Assembly: GCF_947501425.1 (NCBI RefSeq)
Contig: NZ_CANMVN010000002.1
Span: 1-64,000 of the forward strand
Direction of reading: 5' to 3'
Length of the DNA: 64,000 nucleotides
From: an uncultured Psychroserpens sp.
GTDB lineage: Bacteria; Bacteroidota; Bacteroidia; Flavobacteriales; Flavobacteriaceae
Positions within the stretch are counted from its first letter, which is position 1, and every line of letters begins with the position of its first letter. The notes beneath the pieces are model-generated. The model was not told the DNA's origin. It saw nothing but the letters and a program-made list of their open reading frames with translations, and ran no database searches. This document shows, one piece after another, positions 24,752 to 32,229 of this stretch. The translations under genes were made by a program, and so were the position numbers.

Positions 24752-25651
24752 ATGAACAACGTAAAAAGTACTTTTAGCATCAAGGACCTAGAAAACCTTA
24801 CAGGTATCAAGGCTCATACCATAAGAATCTGGGAGAAAAGATATAATCTTTTACAACCTGAAAGAACAGATACTAATATTAGATATTACAGTTTGGGTAA
24901 TCTTCAAAAGCTACTCAATATTAGTTACCTCAACAACAATGGTTTTAAGATTTCTAAGATTGCATCTTTAGACCCTACCGAGATTACTAAATTAGTGAAA
25001 GAAGTAGCTCAAAATGACACTACGAACAATCACGCTATCGATACTTTCAAATTATCGATGCTCAACTTTGATCAAAAGTTATTTTATGACACTTATAATA
25101 GTTTACTGAAAGAAAAGAATTTCACAGATATCTTTTATGAGGACTTTATTCCTCTACTTTCAGAGATAGGGTTACTGTGGCAAACAGATACTATTACTCC
25201 GGCTCATGAGCATTTCTTAACGTCTTTAATAAGACAAAAGATATTAATAAACACAGAGCTTTTACAATCTAAAAATCCTGTTGATACAAATCAAGTATTT
25301 GTATTATATCTACCAGATAACGAAGTTCATGAATTAGGCTTAATGCTCATTAATTATGAAATTATAGCTAGAGGTCATCAAGCCATTTTCCTTGGCCAAA
25401 GTGTACCTTTAGACAGTCTTGGAGATCTCCTTAATTATTACGACGACATTACCTTTGTGTCCTATTTCACTGTAAAACCTGAAAAAGATCAAATTGCAGA
25501 CTACCTTAAACAGTTTGAAGAGAAAATGTTAGCAAATAAATCCATGAAATTATGGATTTTAGGACGAATGTTAGATGAAATTGACTTAAATTCATTACCA
25601 AAACAGATTGTTCCGTTTAGTACCATCAAAGATTTAGTTAAAAAACTCTAA
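24752..25651 (+). CDS. MerR-family regulator with CarH-type B12 photoreceptor motifs
   Basis: A 299-residue protein from ATG 24752; an upstream TTG would add eight residues. Residues 9-55 are a MerR winged helix-turn-helix (IKAHTIRIWEKRYNLLQPER). Residues of about 100-175 form the helical cap seen in CarH and carry W143-x9-E153-H154. From about 180 a Rossmann-like cobalamin-binding domain carries E191-x-H193-x-x-G196. Both signatures are those of adenosylcobalamin-dependent CarH light sensors, which as tetramers repress carotenoid genes in the dark. The residue after Trp143 is Gln, where I recall His132 in Thermus CarH, so the photochemistry may differ. The gene is immediately upstream of crtI-B-Z-Y on the same strand, and its promoter shares the presumed operator. 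Confidence 0.9.
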   Translation: MNNVKSTFSIKDLENLTGIKAHTIRIWEKRYNLLQPERTDTNIRYYSLGNLQKLLNISYLNNNGFKISKIASLDPTEITKLVKEVAQNDTTNNHAIDTFKLSMLNFDQKLFYDTYNSLLKEKNFTDIFYEDFIPLLSEIGLLWQTDTITPAHEHFLTSLIRQKILINTELLQSKNPVDTNQVFVLYLPDNEVHELGLMLINYEIIARGHQAIFLGQSVPLDSLGDLLNYYDDITFVSYFTVKPEKDQIADYLKQFEEKMLANKSMKLWILGRMLDEIDLNSLPKQIVPFSTIKDLVKKL

Positions 25652-25658
25652 AAATTTA

Positions 25659-25705
25659 TTGCTCAAGTTAAAATTGTTTAACTTTTGTATAAATTTGTTA
25701 AACAA
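25659..25705 (+). promoter_or_regulatory. crtI promoter with overlapping inverted-repeat operators
   Basis: TTG (25659-25661), 17 nt, then TAACTTTTG (25679-25687), or alternatively TAAATTTG at 25690-25697. AAGTTAAA-ATTG-TTTAACTT (25665-25684) is a perfect inverted repeat lying between the -33 and -7 elements, the usual place for MerR-family operators. TTGTTTAAC (25674-25682) also forms a perfect inverted repeat with GTTAAACAA (25697-25705), whose last base is the A of the crtI ATG. Three TTTAAC/GTTAAA half-sites in 40 bp suit binding by a tetrameric CarH-like repressor. Confidence 0.6.
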
Positions 25706-27168
25706 TGAAAAAACACATCGCCATAATCGGTTCTGGATTCTCAGCACTATCAGCATCCTGTTATTTAGCAAAAGAGGGGTATGACGTCACTATGTTTGAA
25801 AAAAACAGTACAGTTGGTGGCCGTTGCAGACAATTTAAAAAAGAAGGTTTTACATTCGATATTGGTCCGAGCTGGTATTGGATGCCTGACATTTTTGATA
25901 AGTTTTTTGGAGATTTTGGTAAAAAAACATCAGACTACTATCAACTTGATAAACTGAGTCCAGCATATAAAATTTTCTTCAAAGACGAAGTTATTACTAT
26001 AGGAGACACACTTGAAAAAATATGTGATGAATTTGAGCGTATTGAGCCAGGAAGTTCTAAACCACTCAAAAAATTTATAAATAAGGCTGCCACCAATTAT
26101 GATATCGCTATAAACAAGGTTGTTCTCAAACCAGGTATATCGCCTTTTGAACTGGTAACACCTGAAACAGCAATGCGAGTAGATCAGTTTTTTAAAACAA
26201 TTAGTAGTGATGTGAGACGCAATTTCAAAAACCCTAAATTGATATCAACACTTGAATTCCCTGTACTATTTTTAGGTGCTAAACCAAGTAATACACCATC
26301 ATTTTACAGTTTTATGAATTATGCCGACTTTGGTCTAGGAACCTGGCACCCTAAAGGTGGCATGTACGAAATCATAAAAGCTATGAGCGCTTTGGCAGAA
26401 AGCTTAGGAGTTAAAATACATACAAATAGTCCAGTTGACAAAATTAATGTTGAACAAAAAAATGCTATCTCTGTTGAGATACATGGAGAAGAAAAAATAT
26501 TTGATGTTGTATTGAGTGGCGCAGATTATCATCATACTGAAACATTACTTGACCAAAAACACCGTCAATATTCAGAAGATTACTGGGAAAATAAAACGTT
26601 TGCACCTTCCTCACTTTTATTTTATGTAGGATTTGATAAGAAACTTAAAAACATACAACACCACAACCTATTTTTTGACACCAATTTTGAGACACATGCC
26701 GAAGAGATTTATGATGATCCAAAATGGCCTGAAGACCCACTGTTCTACGCTAATTTCCCTTCAGTTACAGATGAAACCATGGCTCCAGATAACAGTGAAA
26801 CCGGATTTTTTCTAATCCCAATCGCTCCAGGTATCGAAGATACTGACGAGTTACGAGCTCAATATTTCGACATTATCATGTCCCGCTTTGAAAAATTGAC
26901 GAAGCAAAATGTAAAAAATAATATTATCTTTAAAGAGTCCTTCTGTGTTAAGGATTTTATAAAAGAGTACAATTCATACAAAGGAAATGCCTATGGAATG
27001 GCCAACACACTATCCCAGACTGCGTTTCTAAGACCTAAACTAAAAAGTAAAAAAGTAAACAACCTTTATTTTACAGGTCAGTTAACTGTTCCAGGACCAG
27101 GAGTACCTCCTTCATTAATTTCTGGTAAGTTAGTCTCAGAATTAATAAAAAAACACCACAAAAACTAA
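25705..27168 (+). CDS. crtI: Phytoene desaturase (lycopene-forming type)
   Basis: FAD-dependent desaturase that turns phytoene into lycopene. The 487-residue length is typical. The N-terminal dinucleotide-binding motif is IIGSGFSALSASCYLAKEG (residues 7-25), followed by the GGRCRQFKKEGFTFDIGPSW segment common to CrtI. The C-terminus has the carotenoid desaturase FTGQLTVPGPGVPPSLISG signature. First gene of crtI-crtB-crtZ-crtY, with gaps of 1 to 15 nt, so one transcript is expected, under control of the overlapping operator and the adjacent CarH-like regulator. Confidence 0.96.
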   Translation: MKKHIAIIGSGFSALSASCYLAKEGYDVTMFEKNSTVGGRCRQFKKEGFTFDIGPSWYWMPDIFDKFFGDFGKKTSDYYQLDKLSPAYKIFFKDEVITIGDTLEKICDEFERIEPGSSKPLKKFINKAATNYDIAINKVVLKPGISPFELVTPETAMRVDQFFKTISSDVRRNFKNPKLISTLEFPVLFLGAKPSNTPSFYSFMNYADFGLGTWHPKGGMYEIIKAMSALAESLGVKIHTNSPVDKINVEQKNAISVEIHGEEKIFDVVLSGADYHHTETLLDQKHRQYSEDYWENKTFAPSSLLFYVGFDKKLKNIQHHNLFFDTNFETHAEEIYDDPKWPEDPLFYANFPSVTDETMAPDNSETGFFLIPIAPGIEDTDELRAQYFDIIMSRFEKLTKQNVKNNIIFKESFCVKDFIKEYNSYKGNAYGMANTLSQTAFLRPKLKSKKVNNLYFTGQLTVPGPGVPPSLISGKLVSELIKKHHKN

Positions 27169-27169
27169 T

Positions 27170-28009
27170 ATGAAAGCTATTTTTGATACCGTTTCAAACC
27201 AATGTAGTAAGACAGTTACCAAATCTTACAGTACTTCTTTTTCGTTAGCCACCAAAATGTTATCCAATTCTATACGCCAGGATATATATAATATTTATGG
27301 TTTTGTAAGATTTGCAGATGAAATTGTAGATACATTTCATGATTACGATAAAGAATTATTATTTAATAATTTTACTAAAGATCTAGAACTAGCTCTCGAA
27401 CACAAAATAAGTCTCAATCCAATATTAAACTCATTTCAGGAAACATTTCACAAATATGAAATCGATATGGAATTAGTCAATGCTTTTATGAAAAGTATGC
27501 GACTGGATTTACACAAACAAGACTACCTTACAGATGCTGAATACAAAGAGTATATCTATGGTTCTGCGGATGTAGTAGGTTTAATGTGTTTAAAAGTTTT
27601 TGTTAAAGGTGATAACGAAAAATATGAATCGCTTAAAGACTCAGCAATGAGTTTAGGCTCGGCATTTCAGAAGGTGAATTTTTTAAGAGATCTAAAGGCT
27701 GATTTTGAAGATCTGAGTAGAACTTACTTTCCTAATACAGACCTCAATCAATTAGATGAAGCATCTAAGCAAGCCATTATTGACGATATTGAAAATGATT
27801 TTGCCAAAGGACTTCATGGTATTAAAAAACTACCTATTGAAGCTAAGTTTGGTGTGTTTATGGCCTACAGGTATTACAGCCAATTACTCAAAAAGCTAAA
27901 AAAGACACCAGCTCTTGAAATAAAATCAACCAGAATAAGAGTACCAAACTATAAAAAGTTTGAGTTACTCACACGTAGTTATGTAAAGTATCAACTTAAT
28001 TTATTATAA
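27170..28009 (+). CDS. crtB: Phytoene synthase
   Basis: Condenses two geranylgeranyl diphosphates to phytoene. The 279-residue protein has the two Asp-rich metal-diphosphate motifs of the squalene/phytoene synthase family: ADEIVDTFHDYD (near residue 50) and RDLKADFEDL (near residue 174). It starts one base after the crtI stop. No GGPP synthase gene is in the window, so the precursor enzyme is encoded elsewhere. Confidence 0.96.
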   Translation: MKAIFDTVSNQCSKTVTKSYSTSFSLATKMLSNSIRQDIYNIYGFVRFADEIVDTFHDYDKELLFNNFTKDLELALEHKISLNPILNSFQETFHKYEIDMELVNAFMKSMRLDLHKQDYLTDAEYKEYIYGSADVVGLMCLKVFVKGDNEKYESLKDSAMSLGSAFQKVNFLRDLKADFEDLSRTYFPNTDLNQLDEASKQAIIDDIENDFAKGLHGIKKLPIEAKFGVFMAYRYYSQLLKKLKKTPALEIKSTRIRVPNYKKFELLTRSYVKYQLNLL

Positions 28010-28012
28010 AAC

Positions 28013-28462
28013 ATGCAAACTGTATTTTGGATTCTTATTTTTTTAGGTGTGTTCTGCACTATGGAATTTATGGCTTGGTTTACCCATAAGTATGTCATGC
28101 ATGGCTTTTTATGGAGTTTACACAAAGATCACCATCATAAAGATCATAAAAGTTGGTTTGAAAGGAACGATGCCTTTTTTATATTCTATGCTGTTGTCAG
28201 CATGATTTGCTTCTATCTCTGGAGCTATGAAGATATCTGGTATTGTTTACCCATTGGTTTAGGAATTATGGCTTATGGAGCTACTTATTTCTTAGTTCAT
28301 GATATTTTTATCCACCAACGTTTCAAACTGTTCAGAAATGCGAATAATTGGTATGCAAAAGGTGTTCGAAGAGCACACAAAATTCATCATAAGCATCTTG
28401 GTAAAAGTGACGGTGAATGCTTCGGAATGTTATTTGTTCCATTAAAATATTTTAAAAAATAG
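28013..28462 (+). CDS. crtZ: Beta-carotene hydroxylase
   Basis: A di-iron membrane hydroxylase that adds 3-hydroxyls to the beta-ionone rings, turning beta-carotene into zeaxanthin. The 149 residues include about four membrane segments and the four histidine clusters of the fatty-acid-hydroxylase superfamily: HKYVMHG, HKDHHHKDH, HDIFIHQR and HKIHHKH. It follows crtB by 3 nt. Because no crtW ketolase is present here, zeaxanthin is the expected end product. Confidence 0.95.
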   Translation: MQTVFWILIFLGVFCTMEFMAWFTHKYVMHGFLWSLHKDHHHKDHKSWFERNDAFFIFYAVVSMICFYLWSYEDIWYCLPIGLGIMAYGATYFLVHDIFIHQRFKLFRNANNWYAKGVRRAHKIHHKHLGKSDGECFGMLFVPLKYFKK

Positions 28463-28477
28463 TTTTTTCGAGCATCT

Positions 28478-29623
28478 ATGACTGATTCTTCCCATTTCGA
28501 TTATATCATTATAGGAAATGGTTTAGCTGGTTTACAACTGGCTTTAAAACTTGCTTCAGATCCGTATTTTGATAAGCACTCGATCGCTCTAATTGATCCT
28601 TCAGAAAAAAACACCAACGATAAAACCTGGAGTTTTTGGGAAACCCAACCGTCTCAATGGACATCAATTATCCATAAATCCTGGAATAAAGCTGCTATAT
28701 TAACATCAGATAACTCTATTGAGCTCGACCTCAAACCTTACAGTTACAATACCATTCGTGCTATAGACTTTTATAGAGAAGCTAAAACTAAACTCAAGCA
28801 GCATGACAACATTCATTTTATTCTTGAACACGTTACAACAGTTTCAGAAAAAAGCCCCGTTACTGTAACCACAAATAGAAATAGTTACTCTGCTACTCAT
28901 GTATTTGACAGTCGAGTACCTGAGACATTTTCTAAAGCATCAAAAAACAGTATCTCAATCATTCAGCATTTTAAAGGCTGGATAATCAAAACAGAAAAAG
29001 ATAGTTTTGACGAAAACAAGGTAATCATGATGGATTATCGCTTAAAAGATGGAGACCAAACCACATTTACCTACGTCCTCCCCTTTTCTAAAAGAGAAGC
29101 ATTGGTAGAGTTTACTTATTTCACTGAACATACGGTCAAAGAAGGGGTTTATGATAGTTTTATTAAGACCTATATCAAAGATTATTTAAATATAGACACC
29201 TACAGTATTGTTGAAACTGAAATGGGTCAGATACCAATGTCTAACTACAACTTTTCAAAATTCAACACTAAGTACATTACCAAAATTGGTACAGGTGGTG
29301 GCTGGGTTAAAGGATCAACAGGATATTCGTTTAAACATACTGAAAAGAAAGTTTCTAAAATCATTGAGAATTTAAAAACCGATAAAATACCATCACATCA
29401 ACTTTTTAAAAGTAAATATCGATTCTACGATAAAGTCTTTCTAAAAGTTCTTAAAGATGAAAATCATAAAGGCGAATGGATCTTTCAGCAATTTTATGAC
29501 AAAAACAGCGTACAAACCATGTTTCGCTTTTTAGATGAAGAATCCATGTTTTCAGAAGAACTTAAAATTATGATGTCATTATTTTCCTGGAGTTTTATCA
29601 AAGCATTTTTCAAAACGCTTTAA
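28478..29623 (+). CDS. crtY: Lycopene beta-cyclase
   Basis: Flavoprotein that closes the two beta rings of lycopene to give beta-carotene. The 381 residues begin with a dinucleotide-binding segment (YIIIGNGLAGLQLALKL), and NDKTWSFWE is the hallmark of CrtY-type cyclases. It comes after crtZ by 15 nt, last in the operon, and its end overlaps the convergent TlpA-like gene by 14 nt. Cyclisation precedes hydroxylation in the pathway although crtZ is transcribed first. Confidence 0.94.
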   Translation: MTDSSHFDYIIIGNGLAGLQLALKLASDPYFDKHSIALIDPSEKNTNDKTWSFWETQPSQWTSIIHKSWNKAAILTSDNSIELDLKPYSYNTIRAIDFYREAKTKLKQHDNIHFILEHVTTVSEKSPVTVTTNRNSYSATHVFDSRVPETFSKASKNSISIIQHFKGWIIKTEKDSFDENKVIMMDYRLKDGDQTTFTYVLPFSKREALVEFTYFTEHTVKEGVYDSFIKTYIKDYLNIDTYSIVETEMGQIPMSNYNFSKFNTKYITKIGTGGGWVKGSTGYSFKHTEKKVSKIIENLKTDKIPSHQLFKSKYRFYDKVFLKVLKDENHKGEWIFQQFYDKNSVQTMFRFLDEESMFSEELKIMMSLFSWSFIKAFFKTL

Positions 29624-30188
29624 GTGCTTGATCAATAGCATTTCTAACACGCTCACTATTCCAATCTGCGGCACCTGTTTTATCAATAACAATTTCACCC
29701 TTTTTATTAATTATAAATGTTCTCGGTATTGAAGACACATTAAAAACCTTAGGATAATCACTTAAAGATTGATAGACTTGAAAACTATAACTATTATGAG
29801 TCATAAATTCATATAATAGCTCTTTATCTTCATTAGACACAAATAAGAATACCACATCGTCATTTGGTATATAATGTTGATACAGCTCATTAAGACTTGG
29901 CATTTCTGCAATACATGGTGGACACCAGGTAGCCCAAAAATTAATAATGACAACTTTACCTTCTGCGTAATGAAAATCAAAATCATTTCCTGAAACATCT
30001 TTTAATATCCAATCATAATTAGAAAGTGTTTGTCGTTCCGAAGCATCAATTACCGAAGGTTTCACAATAGCTGCAATAGCTTTATTCAAAAATATCTGTA
30101 TAGGCTGTCGTGTTTGTGGAATTAGCAATAGAACTAAAGCTACAATAAAGATAAGATTTGAAATGTTTACTTTTTTGGATCTAGCCAT
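29610..30188 (-). CDS. TlpA-family membrane-anchored thioredoxin
   Basis: Periplasm-facing thiol-disulfide protein. I start it at ATG 30188 (192 residues). An upstream ATG at 30218 would add ten residues ahead of the membrane anchor. The N-terminus has one hydrophobic segment (LIFIVALVLLLI), then a redoxin domain with the active-site NFWATWCPPCIAEMP. Members reduce cytochrome c apoproteins or outer-membrane partners. The exact partner is unknown. It converges on crtY with a 14-nt overlap, which is probably chance. Confidence 0.88.
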   Translation of the reverse strand: MARSKKVNISNLIFIVALVLLLIPQTRQPIQIFLNKAIAAIVKPSVIDASERQTLSNYDWILKDVSGNDFDFHYAEGKVVIINFWATWCPPCIAEMPSLNELYQHYIPNDDVVFLFVSNEDKELLYEFMTHNSYSFQVYQSLSDYPKVFNVSSIPRTFIINKKGEIVIDKTGAADWNSERVRNAIDQALKAF

Positions 30189-30280
30189 ATCGTTATTAAT
30201 GAAGAAACGCATTACCATAGTCGGTAACGCGCTTCAAATCTAACAACAAAACTTTAATTTTTGTGTTTCTATTAACTTAA

Positions 30281-31348
30281 TTAGTTTCTTGTAACAGTAA
30301 TTGAGTTTGACAAGTGGAAAGTCCCAGTTAAGTCGTTAGCATTAGTCACTGTAGAAATATTAGTATCATCTTCGTATCGTAAATACCAGATCAAACAAAC
30401 TCCAGTTCCAGCAGCATCAAAATCCACGCCTTCTACAGCGGCTAAGGTTGGTGGAGTTCCTAAGATCATTCCAGCATCATCGGTAATAACCCAAGTTGCA
30501 TTGGTTCCAACTCTATTATCTGGATTCTCAAATCCAATTCCACTTACCATATCTGGAGTACCATCTACTGTGAAATTAAATGGACCTCCAGTAAGTACAT
30601 CTGCATTAGGACCCCTTTCTACCCTTATAGAATTAGACAGGTCAAAGCTTCCTGTCAAATCTGCAGCATTAGTTACTGTAGCAATATTTGTATCATCTTC
30701 ATAACGCAAATACCAAATTAAGCACACACCACGCCCTGCACCATCAAAATCAACACCTTCTAACATCTCTAATGTACCAGGTGTTCCTAAAATATTTAAG
30801 TTAATATCTGTAATTACAAAAGTTCTATTAGTCCCTACAGCATTAGGGTCTGTAGAAATTCCGCTTACCATATCTGCTGTTCCATCTACGATAAAATTGA
30901 ATGGTCCGCCAGACAATGTACCAGCGTCTGGAGCTCCAAGTCTATTTACGGTAATCGAATTTGATAAATCAAAATTTCCTTGAAGATCATTTGCGTTTTG
31001 ACCTTCTTCTAAACCTTGTAATCCATTTTCATATCGTAGGTACCATATCAAACAAGTTCCTACACCAGCACCATCAAAATTCACACCTTGAAGCGCCTCA
31101 TTAGTTGGTGGAAGTCCTAAGATATTTCCTTGATCATCGGTTACTACGAACGTTCTGTTTGTACCTACTGCATTGGGATCGGTTGTGATTCCACTTACAA
31201 AATCTGGAGTTCCATCAACCACAAATGTAAAAGGTCCTCCACTCAATGTTCCTGCGTTAGGAACAATAGCTTGCACTGCGTCATCATCATTACTACATGA
31301 TGTTATTAAACTTAGTGCTAATACTGCTAAAAACATTTTTTTAATCAT
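30281..31348 (-). CDS. Lipoprotein made of three 110-residue tandem repeats
   Basis: A 355-residue lipoprotein (lipobox ITSCSN, Cys18). Apart from a short linker the mature protein is three copies of one module, near residues 31-137, 141-246 and 249-355. Landmarks repeat with a strict 110-residue period: CLIWYLRYE starts at 99, 209 and 319. Each module also has LxGGPFxFxVDGTxDxVSGI, VGTNxTxVxTD, GVxFDxAG and LxGxFxLSNSIxV. The single Cys per module sits in the same strand. I know similar modules from secreted Bacteroidota surface proteins but no established name or function. It is a likely surface-exposed beta-sandwich array. Confidence 0.85.
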   Translation of the reverse strand: MIKKMFLAVLALSLITSCSNDDDAVQAIVPNAGTLSGGPFTFVVDGTPDFVSGITTDPNAVGTNRTFVVTDDQGNILGLPPTNEALQGVNFDGAGVGTCLIWYLRYENGLQGLEEGQNANDLQGNFDLSNSITVNRLGAPDAGTLSGGPFNFIVDGTADMVSGISTDPNAVGTNRTFVITDINLNILGTPGTLEMLEGVDFDGAGRGVCLIWYLRYEDDTNIATVTNAADLTGSFDLSNSIRVERGPNADVLTGGPFNFTVDGTPDMVSGIGFENPDNRVGTNATWVITDDAGMILGTPPTLAAVEGVDFDAAGTGVCLIWYLRYEDDTNISTVTNANDLTGTFHLSNSITVTRN

Positions 31349-31436
31349 TACTTTATAATTTTAAAATTTATACTTCAAAATTATAACTAGTAATTCTCAT
31401 AAAATGTTAGCTACCTAACACAACTGAAAAAAAAAA

Positions 31437-32108
31437 TTATGCGGAATGTTTTAGGATTCTGATTTCTCTTCTATTAAAATCAATATAATTCTCCTCTTTA
31501 AGTTCATTGAGTAATATATTAAGTGTAGGTCTTGAGGTTCCAATTAGGGAAGCAATATCCTTTTGCGTGTATGGATGTTTGATAACATGATCTCCAGTTT
31601 TCGGGCAATCATATCCATAATCTGAGCAGAGTTCATCCAGAAATTCAACGAGACGTGTCTTAGTATCTTTAAACAATAATAACTGAAGTCGGCGTTCTAA
31701 CTTTTTAAATTTGAATCCTATAAACTTATAGACTTTAAAACTAAACGTTTGATTATCTCGCATGAGATCGTGCATGGTGCTTACACCTATTGGACAGATA
31801 GAAGTTGTATTATCAATGGATTGCGCAAACTCATCACGCTTACTATCACCTAATATTGCTTTCTCACCAAACAATTCGCCTTTTGATAGAATAGCTTTTA
31901 CAATCTCATCTCCATTTTCATTATAATACCCAATTTTCACTTTACCTTTTTCTATAAGATAAACTTTGTTTGCAGAATCATCTTCAAAGTAGATATAGTC
32001 TTTTTTTTTGTAAGCATCAAAATCATGATCTTTCTTATATGCTTTGAATTTATGAGGACAAAGCACCTTGAACAGGTTGACATCATCAAAGAACCAGAGT
32101 GACTGCAT
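31437..32108 (-). CDS. Crp/Fnr-family transcriptional regulator
   Basis: A 223-residue regulator with an N-terminal cyclic-nucleotide-binding-type beta barrel (about residues 20-125, including GELFGEKAIL) and a C-terminal Crp-type winged helix (about 150-220; TQKDIASLIGTSRPTLNILLNEL is the recognition region). No Cys cluster for an iron-sulfur centre of the Fnr type is visible near the N-terminus. The effector is unknown. A membrane class III cyclase is encoded at 7093-8166, so cAMP or cGMP is possible. Confidence 0.9.
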   Translation of the reverse strand: MQSLWFFDDVNLFKVLCPHKFKAYKKDHDFDAYKKKDYIYFEDDSANKVYLIEKGKVKIGYYNENGDEIVKAILSKGELFGEKAILGDSKRDEFAQSIDNTTSICPIGVSTMHDLMRDNQTFSFKVYKFIGFKFKKLERRLQLLLFKDTKTRLVEFLDELCSDYGYDCPKTGDHVIKHPYTQKDIASLIGTSRPTLNILLNELKEENYIDFNRREIRILKHSA

Positions 32109-32175
32109 TTGGGTGAGTTTTTTTGTTAGATACTTAAAAAGTCGCAGTAACTCATTAATACTTACATCTTAAGAC

Positions 32176-32208
32176 AAAAAAAGCTCCTGATTTCTCAGAA
32201 GCTTTTTT
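32176..32208 (-). terminator. Aconitase terminator
   Basis: AAGCTCCTGA (32181-32190), TTTC, TCAGAAGCTT (32195-32204): stem of nine pairs with one mismatch, with A and T tracts on both flanks. On the minus strand it lies just past the aconitase stop; it could also act in the other direction. Confidence 0.8.
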
Positions 32209-32229
32209 CTATGCATTTTGAAACTACTG

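Noticed and set aside
25690-25697. TAAATTTG as the main crtI -7 box
   Set aside because: Its distance to the nearest TTG elements is 13 or 28 nt, outside the normal range. TAACTTTTG with TTG at 25659 fits better, though a minor leaderless start is not excluded.
30281-31348. DNA-level repeat array or CRISPR-like structure
   Set aside because: The repetition follows the protein modules (330 bp period) inside one intact reading frame; there are no short repeats with unique spacers.
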